Shown piece after piece: positions 42,659 to 51,860 of a DNA stretch of 64,000 nt. Within the stretch, counting starts at the first letter, position 1, and each line of letters starts with the position of its first letter. The notes beneath the pieces are model-generated. The model was given only the letters and a program-made list of their open reading frames with translations. It had not been told where the DNA came from and made no database searches. This stretch comes from Simonsiella muelleri ATCC 29453 (GTDB lineage: Bacteria > Pseudomonadota > Gammaproteobacteria > Burkholderiales > Neisseriaceae). The position numbers and the translations under genes are program-made. The stretch covers positions 62,001 through 126,000 of the forward strand of contig NZ_CP019448.1 in the NCBI RefSeq assembly GCF_002951835.1. The letters run 5' to 3'.

Positions 42659-43342
42659 ATGATGAAATTAGAACACAATCGCCAATCTGTTTTGCAACAA
42701 ATTCGCATCGCCGAACAAAATGCGCAGCGCGTTTCAGGCAGCGTGAATTTGATTGCGGTCAGTAAAACATTTCCCGCCGCCGATATTCGTCAATTGTATC
42801 AACATGGACAACGCGATTTTGGCGAAAATTATATTCAAGAATGGCAAGAAAAAACCATTCAATTAATGGATTGTAATGAAATTCAATGGCATATTATTGG
42901 TCATGTTCAATCCAATAAAACCCGTGCCGTAGCAGAACACGCCCATTGGTTACACACTTTGGATCGTGCCAAAATCGCTGAACGACTTCACGAACAACGC
43001 CCCGACTCATTGCCGCCGCTTAATATTTGCATAGAAATCAACATTGCTAACGAAAGAACCAAACATGGCATTCAACCCGATGAGTTGTTGCCATTGGCAC
43101 GAACGGTGTTGAGTTTGTCTAAATTGCGTCTGCGTGGTTTGATGTGCGTGGCGCAAGCCAATGCTACCGAAACCGAATTGCGCCAACAATTCAATCGCAT
43201 GGCTGAATTATTGCGCCAATTGCAAACCATTGCACCGAATGCCGATACGTTGTCTATGGGCATGAGTGGCGATATGAACGTGGCAATTGAATGTGGTGCA
43301 ACCATGGTGCGAGTGGGAACTGCGATTTTTGGTAAACGCTGA
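42659..43342 (+). CDS. YggS-family pyridoxal phosphate homeostasis protein
   Basis: 227 aa from the double ATG after the DUS; the frame is open upstream only through the DUS. Lys for PLP in LIAVSKTFPAADIRQ (~34), GERDFGENY-like RDFGENYIQEW, WHIIGHVQSNKTRAVA, LCIEINIANERTKHG-like ICIEINIANERTKHG and the C-terminal LSMGMSGDMNVAIECGATMVR. PLP-binding, single-domain; keeps PLP and amino-acid pools balanced. Confidence 0.93.
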   Translation: MMKLEHNRQSVLQQIRIAEQNAQRVSGSVNLIAVSKTFPAADIRQLYQHGQRDFGENYIQEWQEKTIQLMDCNEIQWHIIGHVQSNKTRAVAEHAHWLHTLDRAKIAERLHEQRPDSLPPLNICIEINIANERTKHGIQPDELLPLARTVLSLSKLRLRGLMCVAQANATETELRQQFNRMAELLRQLQTIAPNADTLSMGMSGDMNVAIECGATMVRVGTAIFGKR

Positions 43343-43437
43343 AAGACTGAAAAATCATTCAAAAAAACCATTTCCCTTTTTCAGGCTGCCTGAAATATAA
43401 TTCCTTTACCCATACAAATTTGTAGAAAGTCAATCAA

Positions 43438-45915
43438 ATGTCTGAAAATACACTACATTTTAAAGAATACGAGTACACCATGCCTTTGCCGAGTGTGGAA
43501 AAAATTCGTCAATCCATCGTGTACAAACTCATTTTTATTTTGGGTGTAGACCCGAAAGATGCCACGTCTGAAAATTGGCTAAATGCCGCGATGTTTGCGG
43601 TGCGCGATTTGATGACGGAAAGTTTCTTACAAACACGCCGCGCCCATGAAAATGGTCAAAAACGCATGGTTTATTATCTTTCTATGGAATTTTTGATGGG
43701 ACGCGCTTTTACCAATGCGTTGGTCAATCAAAATTTATATAATCAATTTAAACAAGCATTTAATGAATTGGGTTTGGATTTAGAAAGCATTGCCGAACAC
43801 GAGGCAGACCCAGGATTGGGTAATGGTGGTTTAGGACGTTTGGCGGCGTGTTTTTTGGATTCATTGGCGACTTTGCGCATTCCTGCAGTGGGTTATGGGA
43901 TTCGTTATCAATACGGTATGTTCAAACAAGAAATCGTGGACGGACAACAAATTGAAAAACCCGATTTGTGGCTAGAAGACGATATGGAATGGGAATTTCA
44001 TCGCCCCAATAAACGTTTCGCTGTGAATTTTGGTGGACACATTTATCAAGATGGCGAACGTACGGTGTGGCAGCCCAATGATGAAATTGAAGCCATTGCT
44101 TACGATGAAATTATCCCTGGATACGGCGCACAAGTGGCCAATCCGTTACGTTTGTGGACGGCTCATACCGCCAATTTATTCAATTTAGATTGTTTTAATT
44201 CAGGCAATTACATTGACGCAATAAACGAAAAAATGAATGATGAAAACATTGCGCGTGTTTTGTACCCTAATGATTCTACCGAAGCGGGACGCGAGTTGCG
44301 TTTAAAACAAGAATATTTTTTGGTGTCGGCATCGGTGCAAGATATCGTGGCACGTCATTTGTGTCGTGCGAATGATATTCGTACATTGGCAGATACGGTA
44401 GCGATTCACTTAAATGACACGCACCCCGTTTTGGCGATTCCTGAATTAATGCGAATTTTGATTGACGTGCATCAACTGAATTTTGACGAGGCATGGGATA
44501 TTTGCCAACGCGTTTTCTCCTATACCAATCACACGTTAATGAGTGAAGCGTTGGAAACATGGTCGGTGGGTTTAATGGCGCATTTATTGCCCCGTCATTT
44601 GGATATTATCTATAAAATCAATGCCAAATTCCTTGCATTTGTACGCGAACAAGGTTTTGATGAAGAATTCGTGAAACGCGTTTCCATCATTCAAGAAGGC
44701 AATGACCGCCGTGTCCGCATGGCATGGTTGGCTGTGGTTACCTCTCACAAAGTCAATGGTGTAGCGAAAATTCACTCTGATTTGATGAAAACGTCTATTT
44801 TTGCAGATTTCGCGCAATTGTATCCAGACCGTTTCTTGAATGTAACCAATGGGGTAACGCCACGCCGTTGGATTGAAATTGCCAATCCACCATTAGCGAA
44901 TTTGTTGGATAATTATTTAGGCGAATCGGATTGGCGTTTGCATTTGGATAAATTAACCAAACTCAATGATTTGGCTGATGATGCAAATGTTCAGGCTGCC
45001 TTTGCACAAGTCAAACGTCAAGCCAAAGAACGTTTGGCGGATTATGTGGCGCGTGAATTAAATATTCACATCAACCCAGACGCGCTATTTGACGTGCAAA
45101 TCAAGCGCATTCACGCTTACAAACGCCAATCCATGAACGTATTACACATCGTAAATCGCTATTTGCATATTTTGGCAAATCCCAATGCCAATTGGCAACC
45201 ACGCGTATTTATTTTGGCAGGTAAGGCAGCATCTGCTTATGTGGAAGCAAAACAAACCATTCATTTAATTAATGATATTGCAAAAACCATCAATTCAGAT
45301 GAACGCATTAGAGATTTGATTAAAGTGGTGTTTATTCCAAATTATGGCGTGAGTTTGGCACAAATCATTATTCCAGCCGCCGATTTATCGGAACAAATTT
45401 CATTGGCAGGCACAGAAGCATCAGGCACCAGCAACATGAAATTTGCCTTAAATGGCGCATTAACCATTGGCACATTTGACGGCGCAAACGTGGAAATCCA
45501 CGAACGTGTCGGCGATGAACATAGCTTTATTTTCGGTCATTCAGTGGAACAAGTTCAAGCGTTGCGCCACAATGGCTACAATCCATACGATTTCATTGAC
45601 AACGATATGGATTTGCGTAACACCGTCCAAGCCATTGCGCAGGGAATGTTTTCACCAGAAGACCCAAATCGCTATAATAGTTTGATGCATAATGGAGATT
45701 TTTATCAGCGTTACGCGGATTTCCGCAGCTATGCGAATGTGCAAACCCGCGTTGATGAACATTACCGTAATCAAGCTGCATGGCGCAAATCTGCCATTGT
45801 GAATATCGCGAACATGGGTTATTTCTCGTCTGACCGCTCTATTGCAGAATATTGCGAAAAAATTTGGCAAATCAAACCATTAACTGAAGAAGAATTACCC
45901 AACAATGGACGTTAA
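43438..45915 (+). CDS. glgP: Glycogen/maltodextrin phosphorylase
   Basis: 825 aa, normal length. It releases glucose-1-phosphate from alpha-glucans. Motifs: EADPGLGNGGLGRLAACFLD (~121), VNFGGHIYQDG, LNVTNGVTPRRW (~462), KRIHAYKRQSMN (~556) and the PLP-lysine segment EASGTSNMKFALNGALTIG (~661). No other glycogen genes are near. SD AGAAAG. Confidence 0.95.
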   Translation: MSENTLHFKEYEYTMPLPSVEKIRQSIVYKLIFILGVDPKDATSENWLNAAMFAVRDLMTESFLQTRRAHENGQKRMVYYLSMEFLMGRAFTNALVNQNLYNQFKQAFNELGLDLESIAEHEADPGLGNGGLGRLAACFLDSLATLRIPAVGYGIRYQYGMFKQEIVDGQQIEKPDLWLEDDMEWEFHRPNKRFAVNFGGHIYQDGERTVWQPNDEIEAIAYDEIIPGYGAQVANPLRLWTAHTANLFNLDCFNSGNYIDAINEKMNDENIARVLYPNDSTEAGRELRLKQEYFLVSASVQDIVARHLCRANDIRTLADTVAIHLNDTHPVLAIPELMRILIDVHQLNFDEAWDICQRVFSYTNHTLMSEALETWSVGLMAHLLPRHLDIIYKINAKFLAFVREQGFDEEFVKRVSIIQEGNDRRVRMAWLAVVTSHKVNGVAKIHSDLMKTSIFADFAQLYPDRFLNVTNGVTPRRWIEIANPPLANLLDNYLGESDWRLHLDKLTKLNDLADDANVQAAFAQVKRQAKERLADYVARELNIHINPDALFDVQIKRIHAYKRQSMNVLHIVNRYLHILANPNANWQPRVFILAGKAASAYVEAKQTIHLINDIAKTINSDERIRDLIKVVFIPNYGVSLAQIIIPAADLSEQISLAGTEASGTSNMKFALNGALTIGTFDGANVEIHERVGDEHSFIFGHSVEQVQALRHNGYNPYDFIDNDMDLRNTVQAIAQGMFSPEDPNRYNSLMHNGDFYQRYADFRSYANVQTRVDEHYRNQAAWRKSAIVNIANMGYFSSDRSIAEYCEKIWQIKPLTEEELPNNGR

Positions 45916-45923
45916 TCCGTGTT

Positions 45924-47006
45924 TCAGGCAGCCTGAAATAATGGATTAAATCCCGAATATTCCTGCGCTTGAGGATAAGTCGGCAACTCTTCATCTTCGC
46001 CAAGTGGTTCATTTAATTGCGTGATGTTTTCCACTTGGCAATCTACCATTAAATCTAAGAAATTTTGTTGCACCACGCCAATATTTTCGCGTGGCGACAA
46101 TGTCCATGTAAACACCTGTGGTTGCAAGCCATACGCTGCTTCCGCTGCCCCAAAACCAAATTCTAATTTTCCGCCTGCTCTGGCAGCCATTACCACGCCC
46201 ACGCGCGGACATTGCATTCGAATCGCCCGAATCGCATTCGCCGCAAACACATCTAATGCCATGCGTAGGCGCATATGGTTGGCTTCAGCAAGCGCAGCTA
46301 ACGGCGTATTGGCAGCAAGTGGATTGGCAAACAGGGTAACGCCTTTTACTGCTAAATTTTCTTGCCATACCTGCATCAATGGTAAAGCTGCATCGCGCAA
46401 CGGTTGCCCTAAGGCAGCCTGAAGATTCACATCACCATAACCCAACGCATACACCACATGAACAGATTGATCAGCAGGCATACACAACGCGGTAGTCGGT
46501 AAACTAGCCGCAAATTGTTCAGCTGCCTGAAGATTTTGTTTGGCGGCGTACCAAGCATCGGGTTTGATTTGTGCAAAATCTTCGGCACGAATCAGTTGCG
46601 GCAACCATTGGGCGCGACTCAGTGGGCGTGTAGTCGGGTAATTTGCCAAACACGCTGCCAGTTCCATCGTGGGTGCATGATGGGTTAATTCGGTCGCTTT
46701 TTTTGTCCCCGACACCAGCACCACAGGCAAGGCAAACCATTGAATTTCATCGTCGGATTTGGCTTTTAGTACATCGTCCAAGCTGTCCATTAACGCGGTG
46801 TAGGTGGGTGCATCAGGCGACATACTCATTGCCACAGACAAACCCAAATAAAAGTTTTGCGCTAACATTTCATTGATTTTACTACGAAGTTGCTCAACGG
46901 CTAGGCTGCGCCCTGTGCTTTGGTGGGCGATTTGTTTGGCGTAAAGCAGCAAATCATTTTTCACAGGATCGGTGGGATAGGGGCGTGTGTCTGGGAGTAA
47001 TTTCAT
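45924..47006 (-). CDS. Conserved protein of unknown function
   Basis: 360 aa from MKLLPDTRPYPTDPVKND; the 24-codon upstream extension runs through a DUS and is rejected. Soluble, alanine-rich, no signal or helices. Visible blocks: LAVEQLRSKINEMLAQN, WFALPVVLVSGTKKATELT, VVMAARAGGKLEFGFGAAEA and FTWTLSPRENIGVVQQNFL. I do not recognise the family. The last residues (FNPLFQAA) derive from a DUS. Confidence 0.75.
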   Translation of the reverse strand: MKLLPDTRPYPTDPVKNDLLLYAKQIAHQSTGRSLAVEQLRSKINEMLAQNFYLGLSVAMSMSPDAPTYTALMDSLDDVLKAKSDDEIQWFALPVVLVSGTKKATELTHHAPTMELAACLANYPTTRPLSRAQWLPQLIRAEDFAQIKPDAWYAAKQNLQAAEQFAASLPTTALCMPADQSVHVVYALGYGDVNLQAALGQPLRDAALPLMQVWQENLAVKGVTLFANPLAANTPLAALAEANHMRLRMALDVFAANAIRAIRMQCPRVGVVMAARAGGKLEFGFGAAEAAYGLQPQVFTWTLSPRENIGVVQQNFLDLMVDCQVENITQLNEPLGEDEELPTYPQAQEYSGFNPLFQAA

Positions 47007-47038
47007 GATAATCGTCTCATTTTTGAATGAAAAATAAT

Positions 47039-47131
47039 TTTCAGGCAGCCTGAAAAAATGTGGCAAATTGTAAACCATTTTTCAGGCTGCCTGAAACAGC
47101 ATAGTCATCTTTTTAATTTTAAACGACTATA
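47039..47131. repeat. Inverted DUS pair and a Correia-like end
   Basis: TCAGGCAGCCTGAAAAAATG and CATTTTTCAGGCTGCCTGAA form a hairpin; then ATAGTCATCTTTTTAATTTTAAACGACTAT is a short palindrome made of the two ends of the Correia-like repeat with the middle gone. Both lie between the divergent unknown gene and dsbB. Confidence 0.6.
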
Positions 47132-47199
47132 AAAGACCATGCCAATTTAATGGATTTGGTTCTATAATGATTGGTTTTTTCTAAATGGGAATATAGGTA

Positions 47200-47727
47200 A
47201 TGAGTTTAGCAATAAAATGGCGTGGGTTGGCGTGGTATCGTAAAGTGTTGATGGTGGTGTTTGCGATTGGTTTGATGGGGAGCTTGTCATCATTATTGGC
47301 GCAATATGTGATGGGGCTGAATCCGTGCGTGATGTGCATTCAACAACGCGTTGCCATGATGGTTATGACGTTAATGGCTGGAATAAGTTTATTGTTGCCA
47401 GTAGCGAAAAGTTGGGCGCGTGGGTTGGCGGTGATGTTGGCAAGTATACCTGCGGTATTTGGGGGGTATATTGCGGCAAAACAATTGTATATTCAAAGTT
47501 TACCGATAACAGAACAGCCCTCTTGTGGTGCGCCGTGGACGTTCAGGCTGCGTGGTGCGCCCTTGTTTGATTTATATGAGCCGATTATTCGTGGGACGGG
47601 TGTATGTGGCGAAGTCTACAAGATATTGGGTGTGGCATTACCGATGTGGTCGTTACTGTTTTTTGCACTGATGTTGATGGTTTTGTGGGGTGGATTGTTA
47701 TTGAATAAGCGTTTTTCATTTTCGTGA
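47200..47727 (+). CDS. dsbB: Disulfide bond formation protein B
   Basis: 175 aa, four helices. Reoxidises DsbA using quinone. Cys pair NPCVMCIQQR (~45-48) in the first periplasmic loop, and the second pair in EQPSCGAPWTF and GTGVCGEVYK. Normal length. Confidence 0.94.
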   Translation: MSLAIKWRGLAWYRKVLMVVFAIGLMGSLSSLLAQYVMGLNPCVMCIQQRVAMMVMTLMAGISLLLPVAKSWARGLAVMLASIPAVFGGYIAAKQLYIQSLPITEQPSCGAPWTFRLRGAPLFDLYEPIIRGTGVCGEVYKILGVALPMWSLLFFALMLMVLWGGLLLNKRFSFS

Positions 47728-47836
47728 ATGCGCAGGCTGCCTGCAAAAATATTTTGTGAATTTCCATGCGTGAAAATACGCCAATCGGCTATAATCCGAG
47801 CCGTTTCTTTTGTTCAAATGGAATGGATTGGAGATT

Positions 47837-49045
47837 ATGTTACATCACGCAAAAACAGCACTGGCTGGCGCACAAATTTTATTTGTGGCGTTTGGTGCTA
47901 TGGTGCTTGTTCCTTTATTAACGGGTTTAAATCCTGCACTGGCTTTGCTGGGTGCGGGTTTGGGTACTTTATTGTTTCAGTTGGTGACAAAACGTAAAGT
48001 ACCTATTTTTTTGGGTTCATCATTTGCGTTTATCGCGCCGATTATTGCGGCAAAAACGCAATGGGGTGTCGGCGCAACAATGTTTGGTTTGTTTGCGGCT
48101 GGCTTTATGTATTTTATCTTTGCTGGATTAATTCGTTGGCGTGGGTTGGAAGCGGTGCATAAATTGTTGCCACCTGTTGTAATTGGTCCTGTGATTATGG
48201 TAATTGGTTTGTCAGTAGCCAATTCTGCCAGCAGCATGGCAGTTGGCAAATCAGGCGATACACAAATGATGGAATATGGCACAGCGGTATTGATTTCGGC
48301 ATTTACATTTGGCGTAACGGTGTTGGTTACAGTATTTGGCAGCAAAATGATGAAATTAATCCCGATTTTAATTGGTGTGGCATCGGGTTATGTGTTTGCG
48401 GCGATATTGGGTGAAGTGCATTTTCAGGCGGTGCTTGATGCGCCGTGGTTTGCTGTACCCGAATTCACAAAACCCGAAATAAATTGGTCTGCGGCACTTT
48501 TCATGCTGCCTGTAGCGATTGCTCCTGCGATTGAACACATTGGCGGCATCATGGCAATTGGCGCGGTAACGGGTCAGGATTACACCAAAAATCCAGGTTT
48601 AGACAAAACGCTGACGGGCGATGGTTTGGGTGTATGTGTGGCGGGTTTATTGGGTGGGCCGCCTGTTACGACTTACGGTGAAGTAACGGGTGCGGTGATG
48701 ATTACCAAAAACAGCAACCCCATTATCATGACTTGGGCGGCAATTTTTGCGATTTGTATGGCTTTTTTGGGTAAATTCAATGCGTTTTTGGCATCCATTC
48801 CGTTGCCTGTGATGGGGGGCGTGATGCTGTTGCTGTTTGGGACGATTGCGTCATTGGGTTTGAAAACGCTGATTGATGCGAAAGTGGATTTGATACGCCC
48901 CAAAAATTTGGTTATTGCCAGCTCTACATTAACGGTGGGACTCGGCGGCATGGTGGTCAAAATAGGTGATGTGGCGTTAGCGGGTGTGGGGTTGTGTGCT
49001 TTATTGGCGATGATTTTGAATGCGGTTTTGCCTGATAAAGATTGA
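47837..49045 (+). CDS. uraA: Uracil permease (NCS2 family)
   Basis: 402 aa from MLHHAKTALAGAQILFVAFG with SD GGAG; nine upstream codons rejected. Inner-membrane uracil:H+ symporter with 14 helices of the UraA fold. Motifs VPLLTGLNPALALLGAGLG, LPVAIAPAIEHIGGIMAIG and GLGVCVAGLLGGPPVTTYGE, the last typical of UraA. Downstream is a Correia-like right end (49070-49113) and a DUS. Confidence 0.93.
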   Translation: MLHHAKTALAGAQILFVAFGAMVLVPLLTGLNPALALLGAGLGTLLFQLVTKRKVPIFLGSSFAFIAPIIAAKTQWGVGATMFGLFAAGFMYFIFAGLIRWRGLEAVHKLLPPVVIGPVIMVIGLSVANSASSMAVGKSGDTQMMEYGTAVLISAFTFGVTVLVTVFGSKMMKLIPILIGVASGYVFAAILGEVHFQAVLDAPWFAVPEFTKPEINWSAALFMLPVAIAPAIEHIGGIMAIGAVTGQDYTKNPGLDKTLTGDGLGVCVAGLLGGPPVTTYGEVTGAVMITKNSNPIIMTWAAIFAICMAFLGKFNAFLASIPLPVMGGVMLLLFGTIASLGLKTLIDAKVDLIRPKNLVIASSTLTVGLGGMVVKIGDVALAGVGLCALLAMILNAVLPDKD

Positions 49046-49069
49046 ATTTTCAAGAAAATAAAAATTTTT

Positions 49070-49113
49070 TATAGCCGGCAACACAGTGATATTTTTAATT
49101 TTAAACGACCATA
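49070..49113. repeat. Right-end fragment of a Correia-like element
   Basis: GCCGGCAACACAGTGATATTTTTAATTTTAAACGACCATA in substance: the right half of the element (compare GGGCAACGCAGCAGTATTTTT in the copy at 24942), without a left end. Confidence 0.55.
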
Positions 49114-49240
49114 AATAATCAGGAAACGCAGACATTTTGTCTGCGTTTTGGTTTTCAGGCTGCCTGAAAACTTTCTCAATCAAATCCGAATGAGTTTTGC
49201 AAGCAAAATGGCAAATTTGCGTGGCTAAAATGAATATCTT

Positions 49241-49299
49241 TGATACAAAAAATTTTACTTTCAGTGAGTTAAATTAGATAATAATGCAATTTTGTATCA
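49241..49299 (+). promoter_or_regulatory. Inverted repeat in the tpsB leader
   Basis: TGATACAAAA and TTTTGTATCA, 39 bp apart, lie 30-90 bp upstream of the tpsB ATG; between them is TTAGATAATAAT, which resembles a -10 region. This could be an operator or a large hairpin. Only the inverted repeat is certain. Confidence 0.45.
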
Positions 49300-49330
49300 A
49301 TTATTTTCTTTCATTACCTAACTTCAAATT

Positions 49331-50152
49331 ATGAAACACGTAATTTTCCCTTTAATTGTGTTGTCAGCAACGACTCAGGCAGCGGATTTGCCCACACCAC
49401 CCAATGCCATCAACGACGAATGGCGCAATAATCGCCAAGAAATTCGCGCCATTGAAGATGCACAACGTGAAGAAAGCGCGTGGAAATTGCAACAAAAGCA
49501 AAATTCCTCTACCACGCAGCCTGATGAACAAAATACGCAGTCTGAAAATTCAGAATGTCTTCCTAATCAAAAAATTCAATTGCAAGGCATCACGTTGGTT
49601 GATGCTCACACTTTCAGGCTGCCTGAATGCGTGAGCGAAGCCAATCTCAACAAATTAAGCCGTGAAATTACAGCTGCTTATATTAAAGCAGGCTTTGCTG
49701 GTACACAAATTGATTTTATCCAACAAGATGACACCGTCATTTTCAAAGTCAAAGAAATGCGGATTCGTGAAATCACGGGCGGCAGTCGCACGGTTAATAT
49801 CGGCACACTGTTTCCCAATCACAAAAATCAGCCCGTCAATATTCGCTATTTAGACCAAGGTATTGAACAAGCGAATAAATTAACAGGCAATCAAGTCAGC
49901 ATGGACGTGTATCCACACGATGATGGCACAGCGTCTATCGCATTACAAAATCAAAAAAGCAAAGGTTGGTTTGGACAAGTCGCCATAGATAATAAAGGCA
50001 ACAAAAATAATCGTGGCGTAATTCGTGCTAATGCAGGTGTGGCAAGTCCATTGGGATTATCCGACAGCGTGTATTTGGGTGCGTACAGCAACACGGCTCA
50101 AGGTAATGGTCATTTTAATCGTGGTGCCAATATTTATTACAGTTTACCCTAG
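49331..50152 (+). pseudogene. TpsB (two-partner secretion outer-membrane transporter), 5' half, cut by IS
   Basis: 273 codons up to a stop formed at the IS junction (CCC TAG). Signal peptide MKHVIFPLIVLSATTQA, then a Gln/Glu-rich N-terminal helix region, a POTRA-like domain (LQGITLVDAHTFRLPECV) and the second POTRA (FKVKEMRIREITGGS ... IGTLFPNHKNQPVNI), and the start of the barrel (GWFGQVAIDNKGNKN). TpsB/FhaC proteins export a TpsA partner; here the gene is split. Together with the 3' half it would read 547 aa, a normal size. Confidence 0.9.
50150..50151. repeat. Left target duplication TA of the IS5-family element
   Basis: TA before the first G of the element; the matching TA is at 51003-51004. 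Confidence 0.75.
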
Positions 50153-51002
50153 GGGCTATTGACAATTCAAAAAAAGAGGCAAAGGATTTAAGATATTGTT
50201 TCCACGCAACCATCCCAAACCTTTGCCATGTCCCGAAACACGCTTACAAATGAAACATGGTCAAGACTGTTGCCTATTTTGAAACAGCTTGGCATTTATC
50301 GCAAGAAAAATTTACGCAAAACAGTAGAAGGTATCCTATTTCGCTTACGTACAGGCTGCCAATGGGCTGATATACCTAGTTATTTTGGTAAAGCAAACAG
50401 CCTTTACCAAAGTTTCAATCGCTGGTCTAAACGCGGTATTTTTACCCGATTATTCAAACATTTGGTAGATACACCCGATATGGAATGGGTCTTTATGGAC
50501 GGTAGCCATATCCGCGTTCATCAACACGGTATGGGTAAACAATCCATTACGCATCAAGCTGTTGGTAAGAGTATCGGTGGTCATACGTCTAAAATTCATT
50601 TAGCGGTTGATGCTTGTGGTAATCCAATTGAATTTATCATTACAGCTGGTAATGTAAATGATATTGTTGTTGCGCCTGATTTATTGGCACAATTGGATTT
50701 AAGTGATAATGAAACCGTGTGTGCTGATAGGGGTTTTGACAGTGATACTTTTCGTCGGTTAATTCAGTCTAAACAAAGTAAAGCCAATATTCCATATAAG
50801 AAAAATAGAGAACATCTTAATGTGGGCACAGATTGGTATTTATATAAAATCAGGCACTTGGTAGAAAACGCTTTTGCACGATTAAAGCATTTTCGTGCGC
50901 TGGCAACACGGTACGATAAATTAAAACGTAATTATGAAAGTACTGTATCATTAGCTTGTGCTTTGATTTGGTTGAAATTATAGCTAAAATGTCATTAGCC
51001 CC
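50152..51002 (+). mobile_element. 851-bp IS5-family insertion sequence
   Basis: Terminal inverted repeats GGGGCTATTGACA / TGTCATTAGCCCC (one mismatch) bound a single transposase gene. TA on both sides. The ends and 2-bp duplication fit the IS427-like subgroup. Inserted in a Tyr codon of tpsB; no other copy in the window. Confidence 0.92.
50228..50983 (+). CDS. IS5-family (IS427-like) transposase
   Basis: 251 aa, one frame. DDE residues: MEWVFMDGSHIRVHQHG (first Asp ~92), ETVCADRGFDSDTFRRL (second Asp ~165) and LVENAFARLKHFRALATRYDK (Glu ~218). N-terminal domain TGCQWADIPSYFG and SLYQSFNRWSKRGIF are typical of IS5 transposases. Appears intact, so the element may still be active. Confidence 0.95.
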   Translation: MSRNTLTNETWSRLLPILKQLGIYRKKNLRKTVEGILFRLRTGCQWADIPSYFGKANSLYQSFNRWSKRGIFTRLFKHLVDTPDMEWVFMDGSHIRVHQHGMGKQSITHQAVGKSIGGHTSKIHLAVDACGNPIEFIITAGNVNDIVVAPDLLAQLDLSDNETVCADRGFDSDTFRRLIQSKQSKANIPYKKNREHLNVGTDWYLYKIRHLVENAFARLKHFRALATRYDKLKRNYESTVSLACALIWLKL

Positions 51003-51827
51003 TACGGTGCATGGACGTTTAGCGCATATGGCAGCACTTCGCGCAGTCGTTCCATTACAAAATTTAACGTAACTGGTACAGAAATTGCTTTAGATTACAA
51101 TAGTAAAACCACAGCCGCAGGCGTGAAAACAGAACGTGTGATTTCTCGTGGGCAAAAACACATTACTTATGCACATTTAGGCGTGGATTATTTAAATATT
51201 TTGAGTGAATTTGGTGGCAGCAAAATTGATATGCAAAGTCCCAAATTGGGCGTGGTGCAAACGGGCTTATCGCATTCACAAACATTAGATTCAGGGATTT
51301 GGATAAGCGGTTTTACCGTTGAACGTGGCACAGGATTATTTGGTGCAAAAGATTTGGATACATCGCCTTTTTCCAGTCATTTCACAAATTTCCTTGCCAA
51401 TACATCGCTAGCACAATATCGGCGCAAAGGCAATTGGATTATCCGCAATCAACACACTTTAGCCGCGCAACACAGCGATGACGATTTGTATAGCACCAAG
51501 CAAATCAGCATCACAGACCGCAATTCTGTGCGTGGGTTCAATCAATATAGTTTGAATGGCAATACAGGGATTTATGCGCAAAACACCTTGTTTGCAAAAA
51601 AGTATTTGCCCAATCAATTTTCAATTGAACCTTATATTGGGATTGACGGAGGTTGGGTAAAAGATGAAGGGTGGCAACGTGCGTTTGGTGGAGCGGTGGG
51701 CTTGAATGTGGCTTATGGCAATCATTGGCAAATGGGTGTGGAATCGGCTTACGGTTTCGCATTTTCCAAAAATAGTGACAAAATTCGTCAGCGTCAAATC
51801 ACGGCTTCCCTTCGCATGATGTTTTAA
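51003..51827 (+). pseudogene. TpsB, 3' half (beta-barrel) after the IS
   Basis: Frame from the second TA copy reads YGAWTFSAYGSTSRS and continues without a stop for 274 codons to LRMMF with the terminal Phe of an outer-membrane barrel. Conserved FhaC features include SITDRNSVRGFNQYSLNG (the VRGY/F-type tip motif in the plug loop) and IEPYIGIDGGWVK. Without its own start and signal it should not be exported. Independent internal starts exist but would lack POTRA domains. Confidence 0.9.
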
Positions 51828-51860
51828 TTTTCAGTATATTCATTTTCAAGGATTTAAAAC

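Noticed and set aside
50152..51002. IS630-type element because of the TA target
   Set aside because: The transposase sequence and DDE spacing are those of the IS5 family; IS427-like IS5 members also use a short TA-type target.
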